Shown piece by piece: positions 1 to 6,987 of a DNA stretch of 7,868 nucleotides. The DNA is from Maribacter sp. GTDB taxonomy: Bacteria > Bacteroidota > Bacteroidia > Flavobacteriales > Flavobacteriaceae. Under the pieces are notes generated by a model. That model did no database searches. It was not told the origin of the DNA and saw only the letters and a program-made list of their open reading frames with translations. The position numbers and the translations under genes were made by a program. The stretch lies in contig QILY01000293.1 of the NCBI GenBank assembly GCA_003232155.1, positions 1 through 7,868 on the forward strand. The letters are read 5' to 3'. Each line of letters opens with the position of its first letter. The first letter of the stretch is position 1.

Positions 1-518
1 GTATAGGGTATACCTATTGGTGGTCAGAATCAGGGCCTTTTATAGGCAATTGTGGTGATGGGATTGCTTTGGCCTTTACAGGTACAATTGTCGAAATTAA
101 AGCCCCAACTGATGAGCCTGGGCCGTTGTATACAGCTCAAAAAGGTGTTGTAGCCATCGAGAATATTTTTAAAATAAAAGAATTGGGAGCCAAAACCTAT
201 GCCAACCAAAAATTCATTACAACGGACTGTTTTTATGAACTTGGGTTAACAGTTGGCGATAAAGTACTGGTGTTTTGTTATGATTATGAAGATGATTATA
301 GTATTCCCGGTGAGAAATCCATTTTAAAAATTGATGGTTTTGATGCTCCCGTGGTACACTCTTTTAAAGCCTATATCAACGGCGACCAAAACCCTATTCC
401 ACTTAAAAAAGATAAAGCACTTTGGGCAGAATATGGATTGGATGAAAACTTACAACAAATTATTGACTGTGTTGAAGAAATGGAAGCTTTGAGGTACGAA
501 AACAAGACTTCCGAATAA
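1..518 (+). CDS. Conserved protein of unknown function, 3' part only
   Basis: The reading frame is open from base 3 to the TAA at 516-518, giving the last 171 residues of a protein whose start lies left of the window. A TTG at 69 could be taken as a start, but the 22 codons before it read as good protein (YTYWWSESGPFIGNCGDG), so it is internal. Visible features are a YWW-x3-GPF segment, a CGD motif, and then alternating hydrophobic stretches such as FTGTIVEIKAP and VGDKVLVFCYDY that suggest a beta-rich fold, possibly OB-like or NTR-like. The C-terminal 40 residues look helical and charged. No catalytic motif is recognisable. The missing N-terminus would show whether it carries a lipoprotein or secretion signal. 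hemB starts 37 bases downstream on the same strand. The frame is secure; the function is unknown. Confidence 0.8.
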   Translation, partial: IGYTYWWSESGPFIGNCGDGIALAFTGTIVEIKAPTDEPGPLYTAQKGVVAIENIFKIKELGAKTYANQKFITTDCFYELGLTVGDKVLVFCYDYEDDYSIPGEKSILKIDGFDAPVVHSFKAYINGDQNPIPLKKDKALWAEYGLDENLQQIIDCVEEMEALRYENKTSE

Positions 519-555
519 CTATAATCTTAGTAACTTTATCCTATAAAATAAAACC

Positions 556-1542
556 ATGTTTCCACTCCGAAGAAATAGAAGACTCCGTTCAAATGCCGCA
601 ATCCGTCATTTAGTACGTGAAACCATACTTACTCCAAGTGATTTCTTGGTCCCGCTTTTTGTTGTTGAAGGGAAAGGGGTAAAAGATGAGATTGCCTCTA
701 TGCCAAATTATTACCGGTTGAGTTTGGACAATCTTGAAAAAGAGGTCAAAGAACTATGGAATATGGGACTTTGTGCTGTTTTACTTTTTGTGAAAGTACC
801 TGAAAACCTTAAAGACAATAAGGGTACTGAAGCTTTGAATGCAGACGGACTCATGCAACGCGCAATTAAAACAGTTAAGAATGCTTGCCCAGAAATGTTG
901 GTCATGACCGATGTGGCCTTAGACCCCTATTCTTCATACGGGCATGATGGTATTGTTACTGACGGACAGATTTTAAATGATGAAACTGCTGAAGTTTTGG
1001 CTGAAATGAGCATTTCACATGCTGAAGCTGGTACCGATTTTGTAGCGCCGAGTGATATGATGGATGGTAGAATACTAAGCATTCGTGAGGCTCTTGAAGA
1101 TGAAGGCTATACCAATACGGGCATTATGAGTTATAGTGCAAAATACGCCAGTGCCTTTTACGGTCCGTTTCGTGATGCTTTGGATTCAGCGCCAGTTGAT
1201 ATAAAAAATGTGCCCAAAGACAAGAAAACCTATCAAATGGATTCTGCCAATCGTTTTGAGGCTATTACCGAGGCTCAAATCGATATTGATGAAGGTGCTG
1301 ATATTGTTATGGTAAAACCAGGGCTTGCTTATTTAGATATTGTTCGTGAAATCAGAAATGAGGTTGATGTGCCTGTAGCTGTTTACCAAGTAAGCGGTGA
1401 ATATGCCATGCTGAAAGCCGCAGCTGAAAAAGGATGGGTAGATCATGACAGTGTTATGATGGAGCAACTAATAGCTATTAAAAGGGCAGGGGCCAATATT
1501 ATTGCCAGTTACTTTGCTAAAGATGCCGTAAAGTTGATGTAG
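556..1542 (+). CDS. hemB: Porphobilinogen synthase (delta-aminolevulinic acid dehydratase)
   Basis: This cytosolic enzyme condenses two 5-aminolevulinate molecules to porphobilinogen, the first shared step toward haem and other tetrapyrroles. The 328 residues match the normal family length and run as a single TIM barrel. The Schiff-base lysines are visible as K196 (in MSYSAKYASAFYGPFR) and K254 (in VMVKPGLAYLD). At the site where zinc-type enzymes have three cysteines, this protein has A121, D123 and D131 (within TDVALDPYSSYGHDG), which marks the zinc-independent, magnesium-using type. The substrate-binding segment near residues 161-172 (DFVAPSDMMDGR) is also intact. The ATG at 556 gives the usual N-terminus (MFPLRRNRRLR), and no strong ribosome binding site is seen, as is common in Bacteroidota. 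It could be read through from the upstream gene 37 bases away. No clear terminator follows. Confidence 0.97.
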   Translation: MFPLRRNRRLRSNAAIRHLVRETILTPSDFLVPLFVVEGKGVKDEIASMPNYYRLSLDNLEKEVKELWNMGLCAVLLFVKVPENLKDNKGTEALNADGLMQRAIKTVKNACPEMLVMTDVALDPYSSYGHDGIVTDGQILNDETAEVLAEMSISHAEAGTDFVAPSDMMDGRILSIREALEDEGYTNTGIMSYSAKYASAFYGPFRDALDSAPVDIKNVPKDKKTYQMDSANRFEAITEAQIDIDEGADIVMVKPGLAYLDIVREIRNEVDVPVAVYQVSGEYAMLKAAAEKGWVDHDSVMMEQLIAIKRAGANIIASYFAKDAVKLM

Positions 1543-1661
1543 GGGCGTTTTATGTATATAACCATCCCGGACAAGATGTTTCATTGTATGGATAGTTCGC
1601 AGCGTGAGCTGTGGGCGAGCTGAAATGCAGTGATTAGAGTGTAATACGTATCTTCCAAAAA

Positions 1662-2990
1662 ATGCAAAAATTATTTTTAATACTAATTGGTTTATTTTGT
1701 GTCACAGCCTTTACTCAAGAGGCTTCCGTGCCAAATACTGCTATTTCTTCACTAGTCGGACTTAATTACGCAAATCCTTCAAAAGTCAATTTAGATTCTA
1801 CTTATATCCACACTAAAGTAGACTCAATTATAACAAATGGCATAAAAAATAAAGCCTTCCCCGGGGCTCAAGTTTTAGTAGCTAAAAACGCCAAAATCAT
1901 CTTTCATGAAGCCTATGGTTTTCATACGTATGATAGTGTTCAAAAAGTCTCTTTAAATGATATTTATGATTTAGCATCGGTAACAAAAATTACGGGGCCA
2001 TTGCCAGCGCTAATGAAATTGGTGGATGAAGGCAAACTCGACCTAGATATACCATTCAGTACATATTGGAAGCCTTGGCGTCGTACAAAAGACAAAAAAG
2101 AGATTACTCTACGTGAAATTCTGGCTCATCAGGCCGGACTAACCCCATATATTGTTTTTCTAAATGAAGTACTAACTAAAAACGGGAAACTAAAAAGACG
2201 CTTTGTCAAACACAAAATGAGTAAAGGTTTTCAAAATCAAATCTATGAAGGCCTATTTGTGAAAAATACATTCCGCCGAAAAATGTATCGTAAGATTAAT
2301 AAATCCAAGGTGAGCGATGAGAAAAAATATAAATATTCTGGCTTGGCATTTCTCATTTTTCCACAACTCATTGAAGAGCTTACGGGGCAATCGTACGAAT
2401 CGTATTTACATGATAATTTTTATACTCCATTAGGAGCAGAAACTCTTGGTTTCAAGCCAAAACTAAAACGGTATCATAATCGCATTGTACCTACTGAAAA
2501 AGACAGCCTGTTTAGACACACGCTAACCCAAGGCTGGGTACATGATGAAAATGCTTCATTGTTAGGCGGTATATCTGGTAATGCCGGTCTCTTTGGCACT
2601 GCGACCGATATGGTAAAAATCATGCAAATGTATGTGCAATATGGCAGCTATAATAACAAAAGGTATATTTCTGAAAAAACCTTAAAAGAGTTTACATCGG
2701 TACAATATGCCGAAAACAAAAATAGACGTGGTTTGGGTTTTGATAAGCCTTATCTAGATAATACCCATTTACCATTTATGAAAGCATACCCTACACCCGA
2801 AGTAAGCGCGGAAAGCTTTGGGCATAGTGGTTTTACGGGAACTTTTGTTTGGGCAGACCCGAAAAACCAATTGGTATTTATCTTTCTTTCAAATCGTGTA
2901 TACCCTTCTAGAGCCAATCGTAATTTATATAATCTTTTCGTACGCGAAGCAGTGCAACAAGTATTTTATCGTGCAAACCTGCTGCACTAA
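1662..2990 (+). CDS. Secreted serine hydrolase, class C beta-lactamase / penicillin-binding protein fold
   Basis: The 442-residue protein belongs to the beta-lactamase-related (PF00144) family of serine acyl enzymes, whose members are peptidases, esterases or beta-lactamases. Residues 1-19 form a signal peptide (K3, a hydrophobic core to F12, cleavage likely near A16-Q19). No convincing lipobox surrounds C13, so export by signal peptidase I is inferred. The nucleophile motif is S106-V-T-K109 inside DLASVTKITG. The second motif is at Y225-S-G, where many relatives have YxN. H388-S-G in FGHSGFTGT replaces KTG. A lysine- and arginine-rich insert (about 173-224) precedes the second motif. The C-terminal half resembles the beta-lactamase domain that Bacteroidota often fuse behind a family 3 glycoside hydrolase (beta-N-acetylhexosaminidase), but here it stands alone. 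This hints at cell-wall peptide trimming. The substrate cannot be read from sequence, and a resistance role should not be assumed. The 119 bases after hemB show no clear promoter. Confidence 0.9.
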   Translation: MQKLFLILIGLFCVTAFTQEASVPNTAISSLVGLNYANPSKVNLDSTYIHTKVDSIITNGIKNKAFPGAQVLVAKNAKIIFHEAYGFHTYDSVQKVSLNDIYDLASVTKITGPLPALMKLVDEGKLDLDIPFSTYWKPWRRTKDKKEITLREILAHQAGLTPYIVFLNEVLTKNGKLKRRFVKHKMSKGFQNQIYEGLFVKNTFRRKMYRKINKSKVSDEKKYKYSGLAFLIFPQLIEELTGQSYESYLHDNFYTPLGAETLGFKPKLKRYHNRIVPTEKDSLFRHTLTQGWVHDENASLLGGISGNAGLFGTATDMVKIMQMYVQYGSYNNKRYISEKTLKEFTSVQYAENKNRRGLGFDKPYLDNTHLPFMKAYPTPEVSAESFGHSGFTGTFVWADPKNQLVFIFLSNRVYPSRANRNLYNLFVREAVQQVFYRANLLH

Positions 2991-3304
2991 CGAGAGAGGT
3001 AATACTAGTTACAGGTAATTTCACTTGTGGCATTACCATCGGCAATAGTGGCTGCTTTAGTAAAAGCTTCATTAAAAAGCGCAACCTGAGTTCGATTAAT
3101 AGCAATTCAACAGTCCGTAAATTACAATCAATTCAAAACCTAATTCCCAGATAATCCGTCTAAACAACAATCTTTTAACAATAAAAAAGTAGAACAAAAA
3201 ATGAACGAGTTTGAATGAGTCATTTTATGGTCAAATTGGTATAAGACCTTAAACCTGCTAGTGTAAAGCATATAATTGGTAACTTAGTCAATCAAAACCC
3301 ATTT
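2991..3304. other. 314-base intergenic region
   Basis: No intact gene is supported here. The left third contains a minus-strand stretch that reads like the C-terminus of a protein (see 3005-3106). The rest is AT-rich and carries stops in all frames. A small dyad AATGA-G-TCATT lies at 3214-3224. A promoter for the downstream gene at 3305 probably lies in the right half, because the upstream gene is 314 bases away, but I find no good match to the Bacteroidota TTG / TAnnTTTG pair. No hairpin with a T-run follows the serine hydrolase gene. Confidence 0.6.
3005..3106 (-). pseudogene. Possible C-terminal remnant of a minus-strand gene
   Basis: Read on the minus strand from 3106 to the TAG at 3005-3007, 33 codons give a protein-like end that includes NEAFTKAATIADGNATSE and finishes ITCN. 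The alternation of Ala, Thr, Glu and Lys looks like an amphipathic helix from a real protein, unlike the other frames in this gap. Immediately upstream, at 3107-3109, the same frame meets a TGA, and no start codon is available, so it cannot be an intact gene. It ends 14 bases from the end of the serine hydrolase gene, the arrangement expected of a decayed convergent neighbour. I do not recognise the family, and chance is a real alternative for so short a stretch. Confidence 0.27.
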
Positions 3305-4435
3305 ATGAGTCTTCTTATATTTTATGCCATAATTTCTATTTTCTTTTCTTTTCTGTGTTCTATTTTAGAAGCTGTTTTGTTAAGTATTAACCCAACTTTT
3401 ATTAATCTAAAAAAGAAAGAAGGAAAATCGTATGCCATCACCTTAGAAGAACTTAAAAAAGACGTTGACAAGCCATTAATAGCTATTCTTACCCTTAATA
3501 CCGTCGCACATACCGTTGGCGCTATTCTTGTCGGGGTACAAGCAAAAGTTGCCTATGTTGAAATTTACGGCAATACTACAAGGTCAATCTTTGGTTTTGC
3601 CATAACCGAAGATATATTGGTGGGTATTGTTTCAACAGTAATGACCATATTGATTTTAGTGGCATCAGAAATTATTCCAAAAACCATTGGCGCAACGTAT
3701 TGGCGACAATTAGCCAATTTCATGTCAAAAACTCTTAAAATAATGGTTTTAGCACTAAAATATACCGGACTCCTTTGGGTACTTCAGTTATTTACAAAAT
3801 TGGTAGGAGGAAAAGGGCATCATGGCAGTGTTTTAAGTCGTGAAGACTTCACCGCTATGGCTGATATCGCTCATGAAGATGGGGTTTTTGAAAAATCGGA
3901 ATCCACCATCATTAAAAATTTACTTCGTTTTGATGAAGTTTTGGTTAAAGATGTTATGACCCCGAGAACTGTAATGAAAATAGCATCGGAACAAAAAACC
4001 ATTCAAGAATTTTTTACAGAAAACCCTAAGCTCCGTCATTCCAGAATTCCTGTTTATAGTGATACTGTAGATAATATTACTGGTTTCGTACTCAAAGACA
4101 ATATTTTAGAAGAAATTATAGCCCAAAATGGGGATATGCCTCTTTCTAAAATTAAACGTGACGTATTGATCGCCCAAAGAAACACCCCTATTCCTAAACT
4201 ATTCGATATTCTTATCGCTAAAAGAGAGCATATTGCGCTTGTAGTAGATGAATATGGCTCAGTTAGTGGTTTAGTAAGTATGGAGGATGTTATTGAGACC
4301 TTATTGGGACTAGAAATTATGGATGAAAATGATCATGTAGCAGATTTGCAGGTTTTAGCCCGTAAAAACTGGGAACACAGAGCCAAACAAAGTGGCGTTA
4401 TAAAGGAAGGGTCTACACCTGAAAAAGAAGAATAA
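3305..4435 (+). CDS. CNNM/CBS-domain membrane protein (hemolysin-related, CorB-like)
   Basis: This inner-membrane protein belongs to the CNNM (DUF21, PF01595) family, whose characterised members take part in Mg2+ or other divalent cation export or homeostasis. The older name 'hemolysin' does not imply toxicity. Residues 1-165 form the membrane domain, with hydrophobic segments at about 3-28, 57-80 and 103-128 and a further helix at about 136-165. The conserved small-residue/acidic motifs are SILEAVLLS (19-27) and ASEIIPKTIGA (120-130). A linker (178-210) leads into a CBS pair: CBS1 from about 216 (VKDVMTPRTVM) and CBS2 at about 282-337, ending VDEYGSVSGLVSMEDVIETLLG. CBS pairs commonly bind ATP-Mg. 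The protein stops about 40 residues after CBS2 with a charged tail, so the C-terminal CorC_HlyC domain of many relatives is absent. The ATG at 3305 begins directly before the first membrane helix, which supports this start. The downstream methyltransferase is 12 bases away, so the two are probably co-transcribed. Confidence 0.92.
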   Translation: MSLLIFYAIISIFFSFLCSILEAVLLSINPTFINLKKKEGKSYAITLEELKKDVDKPLIAILTLNTVAHTVGAILVGVQAKVAYVEIYGNTTRSIFGFAITEDILVGIVSTVMTILILVASEIIPKTIGATYWRQLANFMSKTLKIMVLALKYTGLLWVLQLFTKLVGGKGHHGSVLSREDFTAMADIAHEDGVFEKSESTIIKNLLRFDEVLVKDVMTPRTVMKIASEQKTIQEFFTENPKLRHSRIPVYSDTVDNITGFVLKDNILEEIIAQNGDMPLSKIKRDVLIAQRNTPIPKLFDILIAKREHIALVVDEYGSVSGLVSMEDVIETLLGLEIMDENDHVADLQVLARKNWEHRAKQSGVIKEGSTPEKEE

Positions 4436-4447
4436 AATTATAAAGTA

Positions 4448-4921
4448 ATGGAAAAAGCACACATACAAACTCCTATAGGCATTGCTCAAATTGAAGGTGA
4501 TATTAATGGCTTAGGTTCTATTTCTGTACTAAATACTCAAGAAACTATCACGGACATCATTCCAGAAGTTTTAGAAGATGCGGTATACCAACTAAACGAA
4601 TATTTTAACGGCTCCCGAAAGGTATTTAATTTAGACCTTAACCCTCAAGGCACTGATTTTCAAAAAAAGGTTTGGAAAGCATTATTGGGAATTCCGTACG
4701 GAAAAACCAATTCATATATGCAGCTTTCGAAAACGCTAGGAGACCCAAAGGCAACTCGTGCCGTTGCTGCTGCAAACGGAAAAAATCCCTTATGGATTGT
4801 TGTGCCTTGCCACCGTGTAATCGGAAGCGATGGGTCCTTGACGGGGTATGCGGGCGGTCTGCATCGCAAAAAGTGGCTTTTGGAGCATGAAAGCCCCGTA
4901 AAGCAACAATCACTTTTTTGA
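4448..4921 (+). CDS. ogt: Methylated-DNA--protein-cysteine S-methyltransferase (O6-alkylguanine repair)
   Basis: This suicide repair protein moves the alkyl group from O6-alkylguanine (and O4-alkylthymine) in DNA to its own cysteine. At 157 residues it is the short Ogt type without the Ada regulatory domain. A degenerate N-terminal domain (about 1-66) is followed by the DNA-binding methyltransferase domain starting at GTDFQKKVWKAL. Key residues are Y90, R104 (the arginine finger in ATRAVAAANGKNP), N113, and the acceptor C121 in PCHRV, followed by the GYAGG loop at 133-137. The last five residues are Q153-Q-S-L-F157, a close match to the bacterial sliding-clamp binding pentapeptide (QLSLF-like) in an exposed C-terminal position. 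Clamp tethering is inferred from this. The gene lies 12 bases after the CNNM gene and probably depends on its promoter. The gene symbol is assigned by family type. Confidence 0.96.
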   Translation: MEKAHIQTPIGIAQIEGDINGLGSISVLNTQETITDIIPEVLEDAVYQLNEYFNGSRKVFNLDLNPQGTDFQKKVWKALLGIPYGKTNSYMQLSKTLGDPKATRAVAAANGKNPLWIVVPCHRVIGSDGSLTGYAGGLHRKKWLLEHESPVKQQSLF

Positions 4922-4928
4922 ATATTAC

Positions 4929-4942
4929 AGACCATCCGGTCT
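4929..4942. promoter_or_regulatory. Candidate operator dyad AGACC-N4-GGTCT
   Basis: A perfect 5-base inverted repeat, AGACC ATCC GGTCT, starts eight bases after the methyltransferase stop. It has no following T-run, so it does not look like an intrinsic terminator. Its GACC-N4-GGTC core is shared with the longer dyad at 5053-5070. The spacing and sequence resemble operators of some TetR-family repressors (NemR- and LmrA/QacR-like boxes). No TetR gene is present in the window. Alone it would be weak; the repeat of the core is what supports it. Confidence 0.3.
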
Positions 4943-5052
4943 CAGTATGCCCAGTTTCTCGTTTTCTTGCAATTTCAAATTGTATTTCGTCGATAAAGCT
5001 GTGGTTTTTATTGACATTACATTCAAAATTGCCTAATGAGCGATCAAACTTT

Positions 5053-5070
5053 ACCGACCAAATGGTCGGT
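5053..5070. promoter_or_regulatory. Candidate TetR-type operator, or intrinsic terminator
   Basis: ACCGACCAAATGGTCGGT is a perfect 8-base inverted repeat around AA, or 7-base arms around a 4-base centre. It lies 111 bases before the DUF4153 gene. An outer pair, CAAAC at 5045-5049 and GTTTG at 5075-5079, extends the symmetry. The compact shape with N4 centre and GACC/GGTC core matches the style of TetR-family operators. Against this, the right arm is followed by TTTTCGTTTG, so as RNA it could fold into a hairpin with a broken U-tract and end the upstream operon. Both readings remain open, and I lean slightly to an operator because of the second related dyad at 4929-4942. Confidence 0.45.
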
Positions 5071-5181
5071 TTTCGTTTGTCGGGGGCCACTAATTGGTCA
5101 AAGAATATAAACACCCATAAACAGGGTGGGGGGCAATTCATATATCTAAATATTTGTTCGTATATTTAATTCATATACCCT

Positions 5182-6987
5182 ATGATGAATCTACCCTCGC
5201 TTAACGAAATCACCAATAAGGCCATAAATGCTTTTAAACGTTTTCCAGTAACCCTCGTATGGGCGATTTGCGGAACACTATATGTCATACAACTTCTAAA
5301 TGACACTTCAACCCCCACATCCGAAGAACAAACCAAGGTTTTTTTAACATTAGTGTTGGGCATAAGCTGGCTTATTAGCACCCGGTTTTTTATAGAACGT
5401 TTTAAGAACCCCAAAAAATGGATTTGGTTGAAATTAGTTGTTTTAGCCTTTTTATTTTTATTTTATTGGCACTTGCCCGATACTGATATTTTTTCCGGGA
5501 GTACTAAATACTTCATTCGCTTTTTTCACTTTTTCATTGCAGGACATTTGTTTCTATTTTTCGCGCCTTTTATCGGCAGATGGAACAAGACGGCCTATTG
5601 GAACTATCTAAAATCCGTTGGTATAGCTATTGTCCGAAGTGTCCTGTTCTCACACGTGCTGTACCTGGGTCTTGCATTGGCATTGGCAGCAGTAGACGCC
5701 CTATTTGATATGGATATTGACGGAAAGAGGTACGGCCAGCTCTTTGTTTTGTGTATTGGCATTGTAAATACATGGATCTATTTGTCCGATTTTCCAAAAA
5801 ACATATTGGAGGAGACCCCGATTCGTTTCAACAAGGCCCTAGAGGTTTTCGTAAAGTTTATTTTAATTCCTTTGGTGCTGTTGTACATAACTATTCTTTA
5901 TGCCTACGGCTCTAAAATCTTGGTCCAATGGGAGCTCCCCAAAGGCTGGGTCTCTTATTTGGTAACGGCACTTGCCCTATTGGGGCTTGTGGTACAGGTA
6001 ATTATAAATCCAGTCCAAAAAACCATAAAATCATGGACGATCAATAAATTTTACCCTTGGTTCTATCAACTGCTTCTGCCTTTAGTAGTTTTATTGTTTG
6101 TAGCTATTTTTAGACGTATCGGAGACTACGGTGTGACCGAAAACCGCTATTTTGTATTGGTCATTGCCCTATGGATTCTAGGGATAACCGTTTACTTGCT
6201 TCTGAGCAAGAAGAAAAGCCTTAAAATACTGCCCATTTCACTTTTTATATTGGCACTGGTCTCCTCTTTTGGGCCTTGGGGCGTGTTCAGCGTATCTAAG
6301 AACAGTCAGATACGTCAATTTGAAAAAGTGTACGACGCCGTAAAGGAAAATAATAGACAGGCGACCGTAAGACAGTACAAACAATTGGGGTCAATCCTCG
6401 ATTATTTAGACGACCGAAAATCGGTTTTCGAACTGGATCACATTACCGGCATGTCAATAAAAGAAATTTTTAAAGATACTATAGCCAGTGACAAATCGGA
6501 AACCTATGGGTGGTTCGATACGAAAAGAGTATTGGACTCTTTGGGTGTCACCTTAAATCCTAATGAAAATAATAATACATTACGTGGCAATTATTCCAGC
6601 TATTATATTAACCAAGAACAAGTTAGCAGTTATGATATTGCCTCCTACCAATATATGACCGAAGTTAGTCTATCCAATTATACTCCCAAGAAAACTAGAA
6701 TAGGAAAATTCGAATTGTATTACAATTCAGTAAACCTGACACTAGAACTCTTATCCCACGAAAATGGCAATATCTGTATTGAAGTGCCCATAAAAGACAA
6801 ACTAAAAAAAGCCCTGACGAAATATGGCGACAATCTCTATGAAGCTGAAGAAGAAGAATTGACCATCATTTCGAAAAATGACAGTCTAACAGTAAAGTTG
6901 ATTTTTACTGATTTAGGCCTCAATATTAAAAATGATAGTATTATTATTAACCATTTAAGGGCATTTCTTTTTTTAAAGCAAAATTAG
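5182..6987 (+). CDS. DUF4153 domain-containing multi-pass membrane protein
   Basis: This 601-residue protein of unknown biochemical function belongs to the DUF4153 family as it occurs in Bacteroidota. It has about eleven hydrophobic segments, near residues 22-40, 53-70, 82-98, 115-130, 146-170, 185-203, 225-248, 256-278, 293-312, 325-342 and 349-368. A family-typical stretch, DMDIDGKRYGQLFVLCIGI, lies in the middle. Conserved-looking loops include FPKNILEETP, WELPKGWVSYL and INPVQKT. After the short SSFGPWGVFSVSKNSQ segment, the last 230 residues are soluble, mixed alpha/beta and low in hydrophobic runs, probably one extracytoplasmic or cytoplasmic domain. Translation starts at one of two adjacent ATGs (5182 or 5185), with no clear Shine-Dalgarno. 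The gene follows a 260-base gap with two dyads, so it may have its own regulated promoter. The exonuclease gene starts on the base after its stop codon. Confidence 0.85.
   Translation: MMNLPSLNEITNKAINAFKRFPVTLVWAICGTLYVIQLLNDTSTPTSEEQTKVFLTLVLGISWLISTRFFIERFKNPKKWIWLKLVVLAFLFLFYWHLPDTDIFSGSTKYFIRFFHFFIAGHLFLFFAPFIGRWNKTAYWNYLKSVGIAIVRSVLFSHVLYLGLALALAAVDALFDMDIDGKRYGQLFVLCIGIVNTWIYLSDFPKNILEETPIRFNKALEVFVKFILIPLVLLYITILYAYGSKILVQWELPKGWVSYLVTALALLGLVVQVIINPVQKTIKSWTINKFYPWFYQLLLPLVVLLFVAIFRRIGDYGVTENRYFVLVIALWILGITVYLLLSKKKSLKILPISLFILALVSSFGPWGVFSVSKNSQIRQFEKVYDAVKENNRQATVRQYKQLGSILDYLDDRKSVFELDHITGMSIKEIFKDTIASDKSETYGWFDTKRVLDSLGVTLNPNENNNTLRGNYSSYYINQEQVSSYDIASYQYMTEVSLSNYTPKKTRIGKFELYYNSVNLTLELLSHENGNICIEVPIKDKLKKALTKYGDNLYEAEEEELTIISKNDSLTVKLIFTDLGLNIKNDSIIINHLRAFLFLKQN

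Noticed and set aside
69..518. A gene starting at the TTG at base 69
   Set aside because: The same frame is open to the left edge and the upstream codons encode a credible protein segment, so the TTG is an internal leucine codon.
531..538. TAACTTTA as a -7 element for hemB
   Set aside because: No TTG lies at the right distance upstream. In AT-rich DNA a single 8-base near match is expected by chance.
1552..1623. A 23-codon + strand reading frame between hemB and the serine hydrolase gene
   Set aside because: It starts with ATG but has no ribosome binding site, no signal or membrane segment and no recognisable family. It is short enough to arise by chance.
1597..1630. A locally GC-rich patch with GAGCTG repeated twice and a CAGC-GTGA-GCTG hairpin
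   Set aside because: The arms are only four bases long, there is no T-run and no second copy in the window. It could be a dispersed repeat, but a single copy does not support that.
3214..3248. AATGA-G-TCATT dyad and the GGTC/GACC pair 12 bases apart upstream of the CNNM gene
   Set aside because: The arms are short and AT-rich, or widely spaced, and they do not share the N4 geometry of the dyads at 4929 and 5053.
4638..5141. A 167-codon minus-strand reading frame overlapping ogt
   Set aside because: Most of it is antisense to a strongly conserved methyltransferase gene, and its translation shows no domain or coherent composition.
5149..5156. AATATTTG as a -7 promoter element (consensus TAnnTTTG) for the DUF4153 gene
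   Set aside because: It has one mismatch, and no TTG is found at the expected upstream distance, so the promoter pair is incomplete.
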